64,000 nt of DNA from Prillingera fragicola (lineage: Eukaryota > Basidiomycota > Tremellomycetes > Trichosporonales > Trichosporonaceae), in the NCBI GenBank assembly GCA_002335605.1, contig BEDY01000009.1:558001-622000 (forward strand). Reading direction: 5' to 3'. How positions within the stretch are numbered: position 1 is the stretch's first letter; the number at the start of each line of letters is the position of its first letter. The notes beneath the pieces are model-generated. The model was given only the letters and a program-made list of their open reading frames with translations, was not told the DNA's origin and ran no database searches. Below, piece after piece: positions 58,823 to 64,000 of the stretch. The position numbers and the translations under genes were made by a program.

Positions 58823-61698
58823 CTAAGCGTTATGTGCAGCCCATCTGCAAAGTCAGCCTCCACTCTCACACACACAGAGCTGGATACTTACGCCTCGCTC
58901 AACGTCCCAAACACGCCGTTCGCAACCATTCTCTCCTCAACGCTAGCCCCCTTGAGCTTGTCGGGATGTAACCGCGCAATGACCTTCATGTACTTGATCT
59001 TGACCTGTTTTTCGGTAACGAGCTCGTGCATGCCGACCTTGACGAGCACGGCGTCCCAGAGCACCGTGTCGAGTGACGCAATAAGGGCACGCACGTTGGT
59101 CTCCTTGCCGGTACGCCACGTCGTGAGCTTGGCGTCAATACTGTCCTTGAGGGCCATGCGCTGCTCGTCCTCTGTCGCGGCGGCGGCGGCGGCTTTGCGC
59201 AGCTCCGACACGGCCGCAGACGAGTGCACGTCCACGGGCTTGGAGGGCCGCGGCTTGGGTTTGGGCGTGGCGCGGGCTGGGCGCGGTGCGGCGGCACCAG
59301 CACTGTTACCGTCGCCGCCTCCACTGAGCATCGCCTTGGCGCGACGAATACCCTCGCTCGCCTGACCCTTGGTCGCGGCCCCACCGAGCGCGCCGTCGTA
59401 GCCAAGCACCTTTTCCCAGTCGGCGAGTGCCTGGTTCCACTTCTCCGCCATCTCCCAGGCCTGCGCACGCTTGGCCGTGGCCTTTACGAGCCCCTCGCCG
59501 AGCTTGACGTCCACATCTGCAGGCAGAGGCGCCTCCTTGCTTGGGTGGTAGGACGCGCCGACAAGCTCCACGACGGCCGTGCAGTCCTTGGCTGCCGAGC
59601 TGGATTCGCCGAGCTTGAGCCATGTCGCGGCACGGTTGTTGAGCAGCGGCACAAGCTGGAGATGACCCTCTGGCAGCGCCCTGATGGCTGCACTGTAATC
59701 CGTCTCCGCCTCGGTGAAGCGGCCGAGCTTGAAGTGCTCGTTTCCCTTTGCCTTGAGCGCGGCGGCAGTCGAGAGCTGGCTCGCCGAAGCCGAGACAATG
59801 TCACGCTGCACCAATCGCGCAGCAGGTGCGCGCGGTGTGGCAGCCCCGGAACCCACGGGTGTAGGCGTACCACGCCCCTTGGCCTGGTGATGGGGCGAGA
59901 CATACTTTTTCGGCTCGTCGCCAAACAGCAAGTCCCCCCCCTGGGCAGACATGGCAGTCCGCACCAGCGTCGGCTCGGGCTTGCGCTGCTGCTGCTGCCT
60001 CTGTTGCGGCTGGGGGCGGACTGGAGTCGGGTCGTCGTCAAAGCCGTCACGGAAGTCTCCGCCGGCTGGCACCGCATCGTGCCCGTTCGAGCGGCGTTCA
60101 GAGCCTCCGGCTTCGGCCTCCTCGGCCTCGATCATCCATCGTGGCCTCCCGTCGGGTGCTGGACCTTTTCCGCGCCGTGCAGCAGCCTGCTGCGCCTCGA
60201 GGGCCTTGCGCTGCTCCTCATAGACCTTGAAGGCCTTCTCCTTGCCTGTGTTCCAAAAGCTCGTCGCCTTGGACAGCACAGAAGCGCCAATCTCAGAGGC
60301 TTGAGCAATGTAGTCGTCGACCTGACCCTGCTCGCCGTCCTGGCGCTGCTGCTCGGCATCCCGGGGCCGCACAGCATCGCGCGAAGGACCAGCACGCCGC
60401 CTGGCCTGGCGCTCCTGCCGCTCCTGGCGTTCCTGGTACTCGCGCATCTCACGGTCCTGCATTTCACGCGCAATGCGCTCGTCATCGATGTCGCTCTGCT
60501 CGGACACGTCGGAAGCTGCACGGCCGCGCCCACCAGAAGCGACTGGAGGGGTCGCCCCGCGGCTACCACCGAGAAGCGACTCGAGGGCCGCGGCGACGTC
60601 CTCGCCGGTGGCTGTGCGCGCCAGTGCCGCTCGCGCCTGAGCAGGCGAGAATCCCATCTCGACAATCTGGCCGACAATGTGGGGTGGAGGCGATGAGGCG
60701 CGCGCGCGTGGGTCGTGTGCCGTCGAGCGCTGGGGGGCAGGAGTCTTAGGCTGCAGCGTCAGCTCCATACAGTCTCATAAGGCCGCCGCACTCACACTAG
60801 CCTTCCTAGCCGGCCGTCCAAGCTCGCCCAACAAGTCGTCATCGTCCCCAAAGCTGCCAAACCCGCCATCGTCGTTGCTGGCAGAGGGCACAGCAGCACT
60901 GAGCGCGTCCAGATCCCACGGATCCGCCGGCGCGGCTGCCGTAATAGCAGGCGCGGGCGTCGCGGCCTTGGGTGTAGCGCTCGACTTGGACGGAGCGAGC
61001 AAGTCGTCGTGATCGTCCCAGAACGTGCCCGCCGACTTCTTCTGCGCTGTCGACGCAGGTCGCGACGTCGGCGGCGTGGGCAGCACTGACGCCGCCTTTG
61101 GCTTGGCCGCCGCGGCTGTGGGGGCAAGCAGGCCAGAAAAGCTGTCGGCCCCTCCCGAGCTCGCTGCAGGTGCTGGTACAGGCGCAGCAGGTTGCATGGC
61201 GCTGCCACCGGAGCTGCCTTCAAACTTGTCCCAGAACCCGCCACCACTCCACTGTTCCCGCTCCCGCTCCTCCTTGTCCTTTTTCTCTTTAGCCATCTGC
61301 GCCTGCTTCTCGGCCATGGTCAAGTTCTTTCCCGCACCCGCAGCACCGCCAGACGCAGCGCCAAAGAGGTCGCTGAACGCGTCACCTGCTGCTGCTGCGG
61401 CTTGCGGGGGTGGAGTCGCTGCTGACCCCGGGCGGGCGAGACCCGAGGACGGACGCGCTGTGGCTGCTCCAAGGGCGGAAGACACTGGTGGCCTGGGCGA
61501 GGGTGCGAGTGGTGTGCTTGCCCTTGAGCTCGAGGTGGAGTAGTAGTTTGACCCAGAGCTCGGCTTGGCGAACAGGTCAAACGAGCTGCCTCCCGGTGGT
61601 TTGGACAGATTGCTCGAGCCAGTGCTGGACGACGACATGGATGGAGGGGTCTGTCCCTTTTGCGGCGCTGACCAGTTGAGGTCTAGGAGGTCGTCCAT
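58823..61698 (-). CDS. SWA2: Auxilin-like J-domain protein (UBA-TPR-J), clathrin uncoating factor
   Basis: Three exons on the minus strand (61698-60796, 60762-58892, 58844-58823) give 931 residues. The last exon is only 22 nt, yet it completes the conserved LSEAW of the auxilin J domain, so the splice is well supported. The N-terminal 300 residues are disordered, with repeated clathrin/adaptor-type motifs (DLFAKP, DDLLAPS, DPWDLDAL, FGSFGDDDDLLGELG). A UBA domain follows at about 328-366 (VGQIVEMGFSPAQARAALA). TPR repeats lie at about 630-760 (AAALKAKGNEHFKLGRFTEA), and a C-terminal J domain at about 860-931 has HPDK. This order is that of yeast Swa2/auxilin, which brings Hsp70 to clathrin-coated vesicles and strips the coat. 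It lies about 280 bp beyond the PTC5-like gene on the same strand. Confidence 0.94.
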
Positions 61699-61977
61699 CG
61701 TGGGTGGGTATAATGCAAATAACAGTCGGAGAAATGTAGAGAGAGAGAGAGAGAACTCAAGCTTCAAGCTTGTCGAGGAGCAACAGCGGAGCGCGGGATG
61801 ATGCGTCAATAACCACGTGGCATCAGGCACGCACCATTGCCATCCATTCGAAGTGGCCAGCTCTGTAGGACATTGTTTTGTTGCTGTACAGCTCCTGCTT
61901 GCTCCCATGCACTTGCTTGACTGACTTGCTGATACTGCTGAGAGATACATACACTGGGTGCGACAGTCTATACCAAT
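61699..61977 (-). promoter_or_regulatory. SWA2 promoter / PTC5-like 3' flank
   Basis: This 279-bp gap between two minus-strand genes must serve as terminator of one and promoter of the other. Near 61739-61754 a GA repeat (CT-repeat on the coding strand) lies just before the SWA2 start, typical of its leader. AAGCTTGAAGCTT at about 61757-61770 is a short local repeat. Confidence 0.5.
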
Positions 61978-63839
61978 CTACTCGTTAAAGAACACGACAG
62001 TCACAGTCATGTCGTCGCGGAAATACCTGGCAACCTTGCCATTCAAACTCAGCAGCTCGGCCTGCAACTTGCGGTCTCCACCACCAAAGGCATTGCGCAT
62101 GAGATGGGTAGCGGCGTTGTCATCGCCCTCAAAGGCCCAGTAGCCCTGGGCACGCTTGCCGGTGCCGGGCAGCTCGTCGGCGGGGTACGGCCTGGGTTCA
62201 GTCGTGGCGACGGCCAGCTCGTTGGCGAGCGTCGTCTTGGAGACGTCGGCGCGCTTGGGGTGCTTCATGTAGCCGGCCATGAGGAGGGTGGCCTCTTCGG
62301 ACGTGATGCGGTCCCAAACTATCTGTCAGCCAAAGTCGGAGCAGAACAAGAGCACTCACGTCCATCAGTCGCAATCACCAAAAACTTGAGCTTCTCGTCG
62401 CCCTGCTTGAGCTGGCGGTGCGTAACCTCTGGGCGTGCAGTGACGTAAGGTGGGGTAAAGTTGAATGCACGCGCAGGACGAGCCTTTTCGCCCTCGGTGC
62501 GGAACACCTCGGCGATGGCATTGCCGTACTCGCTCTTCCACTTGTATATCGCGTCGCCAAACGCGCGCGTAGGCTGCAGAGCACCCTGCACGCGGCCGTG
62601 GCGGATGACCGTGTCGGCCTCTATCGCGGGGTGCTCGGCGCGCATCCTGGGTGTGTCAGTTCGCGGCTAACAACTGAGAGCACCAACACATACCTGGCAA
62701 CCTCGGCAGGGTTGTCACCCATCTGGTCCTCGCTTAGCGTGTCACAGCGCCAGCTGCCATCCGTGCTCTGCCAGCCTGCAACGGCACGCACATCGCCAGT
62801 GACAGCGACGTAGAGTGCCTCGTTCTCGGCGTCAACAACGGCGGTACCCGCGACGGCGCCGTGGGTGGCAGGCGCAGCGAGGGCCACAAACTGTGCGCGA
62901 GCGCTAGCATGCTCCTCCTTGGCCGTCAGACCAGGCAGGAGCTTGAGGGGAGTCTCGCAAATGTTCTCGTCGAGCTGCACGAACCTGTGTGTGTCAGTAA
63001 CAGTTGCTTCTGCCGCTCGTTCCCTCGGCGGGGTGCGTCGGACGCCGAGCCAATAACGGTGGCCGCGCCATTGGCTCGGCGTCCGACGCACCCCCTGCTT
63101 CCCACGCCCAAACTCACGCAGCCTGGAGCGTCCTAACGACATTCGGCGGCGACCAGATATTCGACCATGCGAGCGTATCTCCGAGTTTGTCGTACCAGCC
63201 CCCCCCGGGCACGATACCCGCCTGCAGGCCGGCCAGCGCCAGTGAGAGGGTAGGGTGCAGCGTCCGTGCAAGGAGCTTCGAAGTGGCGTCGCCTGCATGT
63301 CCATCAAACACAGAGACGAGCACGAGGTCGCGCTTCCCAGGCTGGTCGGGGAGGTCAGACCTGGGCTTGGCCGGCGCGTACCACGAGCGCGCAATGGGGC
63401 CGCGCGGAATGACGTCTACTGCCGAACGGTCCTCGCATGGCTCGTTAGCCGCGACAAAGTTTGAGTCCCAGCGTGAGACGGGGTCGCCGTTGCGCAGTGG
63501 CGAGAACGACGTCTCGTGCTCCGTAAGCATGGTCTTGATCTCGTCGTCGTCCTTGAGCGTAAATGTCGCGCTCTCGCGGCCGCGGCCGACGCGGTAGTCG
63601 ACTGTAAACTCGTGCTTTGGCTTGCCGCCAACAACGCCACCCTCTGAAGACTCGTAGTAGTAGACTGCAGCAGACGCCGCGAGGAGGACACCAGCGACGA
63701 CGGCGTTGCGCTTGGCTGTTGACTGCGGGGTTGGAGGCTGTGGGGCCGCGCCGGAGGATGCCAGGCGGCGGTTGGCGACGCGCGCGGCAGCGACGAGGCG
63801 GCCTGCGGTCATGCGAGGGATGGCTCTGGATGCGAGCAT
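61978..63839 (-). CDS. Mitochondrial PP2C phosphatase, pyruvate dehydrogenase phosphatase type (PTC5-like)
   Basis: Four exons on the minus strand (63839-63118, 62984-62694, 62646-62360, 62318-61978) give 546 residues. All three introns end with CTGAC branch points (ACACAG, ACCCAG and GATAG acceptors). The first 30 residues are Arg/Ala-rich without acids, a typical mitochondrial presequence. A hydrophobic segment follows at about 45-62. PP2C metal-site motifs are EDRSAVDV (136 on), VFDGHAGD (177 on), VAVTGDVRAVAGW, FLVIATDGLWD (made across intron 3) and the end RDDMTVTVVFF. The HAG in place of the usual HGG, and EVARMRAEHP, point to the PDP/Ptc5 branch. The family removes phosphate from the E1-alpha subunit and so activates pyruvate dehydrogenase. 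Intron 1 (133 nt) holds a perfect 25-bp hairpin, described as a finding. Confidence 0.93.
63030..63094. repeat. Perfect 25-bp inverted repeat inside PTC5-like intron 1
   Basis: The left arm 63030-63054 and right arm 63070-63094 are exact reverse complements, with a 15-base loop (63055-63069). The arms are GC-rich (GGGGTGCGTCGGACG... pairing with ...CGTCCGACGCACCCC). The element lies wholly within the 133-nt intron, leaving both splice sites and the CTGAC branch point outside the stem. Confidence 0.95.
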
Positions 63840-64000
63840 GGTGTCCGCTGCTGCGGGTTTGAGATGCAAGAGCGTGGAGAGTTGTAAGAGTATAATGGAA
63901 GAATGGGCGATGTTGACAAGGTGCGACGGTGAGAGGAGTTGGTTGTACCGCCGCGGCCAAAACAAACGTCGACGTCCGTCGTCATTCGAGGTCGTTTGCA
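63840..64000 (-). promoter_or_regulatory. PTC5-like upstream region
   Basis: These 161 bp precede the start codon on the minus strand. They are pyrimidine-rich there, and probably hold the leader and part of the promoter, cut by the window edge. No TATA box is clear. Confidence 0.4.

Noticed and set aside
59224..60696. 490-codon frame on the plus strand
   Set aside because: Antisense to SWA2; the minus strand carries UBA, TPR and J domains.
1..64000. CRISPR arrays, bacterial operons, rRNA genes, viral or mobile-element proteins
   Set aside because: None is seen; the window is intron-rich eukaryotic DNA and the repeats found are local duplications.

Overview
This window looks like nuclear DNA of a basidiomycete yeast, most likely in the Tremellomycetes (Trichosporonales or a relative). 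Four things point there. The protein genes are cut by many very short introns, mostly 33-91 nt. Nearly all of those introns carry a CTRAY-type branch point (CTGAC or CTAAC) about 8-15 nt before the 3' splice site. All nine tRNA genes contain a small intron. The gene set is eukaryotic (SF3b spliceosome, EF1B-gamma, auxilin, a Pho85-type cyclin, PDH phosphatase). The species assignment is inference; no rRNA marker is present.

Layout. 1.8-3.8 kb: bHLH transcription factor (+) behind a long leader. 3.8-11.1 kb: gene-poor, with two tRNA-Arg(ACG) genes. 11.2-24.6 kb: a compact housekeeping block with EF1B-gamma (-), a membrane J-domain protein (+), the SF3b subunit RSE1 (+), an RCF2-like HIG1-domain protein (+), a likely 81-aa gene (+) and a zinc alcohol dehydrogenase (+). 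25.0-26.0 kb: unknown conserved-looking protein (-). 27.2-30.0 kb: a locus of related small membrane proteins with one intact member, one truncated member and rearranged pseudogene pieces. 30.7-33.2 kb: initiator tRNA-Met, two more tRNA-Arg and tRNA-Glu, all on the minus strand, plus a 37-residue two-exon gene (+). 33.4-35.4 kb: SLC16-like transporter (-). 36.6-37.2 kb: tRNA-Val / tRNA-Leu / tRNA-Val cluster. 37.3-45.7 kb: gene-poor. 45.9-47.3 kb: PCL-type cyclin (-). 47.3-58.8 kb: gene desert of about 11.5 kb. 58.8-63.8 kb: auxilin SWA2 (-) and a PTC5-type pyruvate dehydrogenase phosphatase (-), about 280 bp apart.

The genes are independent eukaryotic transcription units, not an operon or a visible pathway. 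Two act in mitochondria (RCF2-like and PTC5-like), two are J-domain co-chaperones of different compartments, and ADH and PDH phosphatase both act around pyruvate metabolism, but they are far apart and I see no shared regulatory element.

The most unusual structures are: the 27-30 kb paralogue locus with an inverted duplication and disabled copies; a perfect 25-bp hairpin inside the first PTC5 intron; a perfect 72-bp tandem duplication across the cyclin stop codon; introns in every tRNA, including the initiator tRNA-Met; and two very small spliced genes with TATA boxes.
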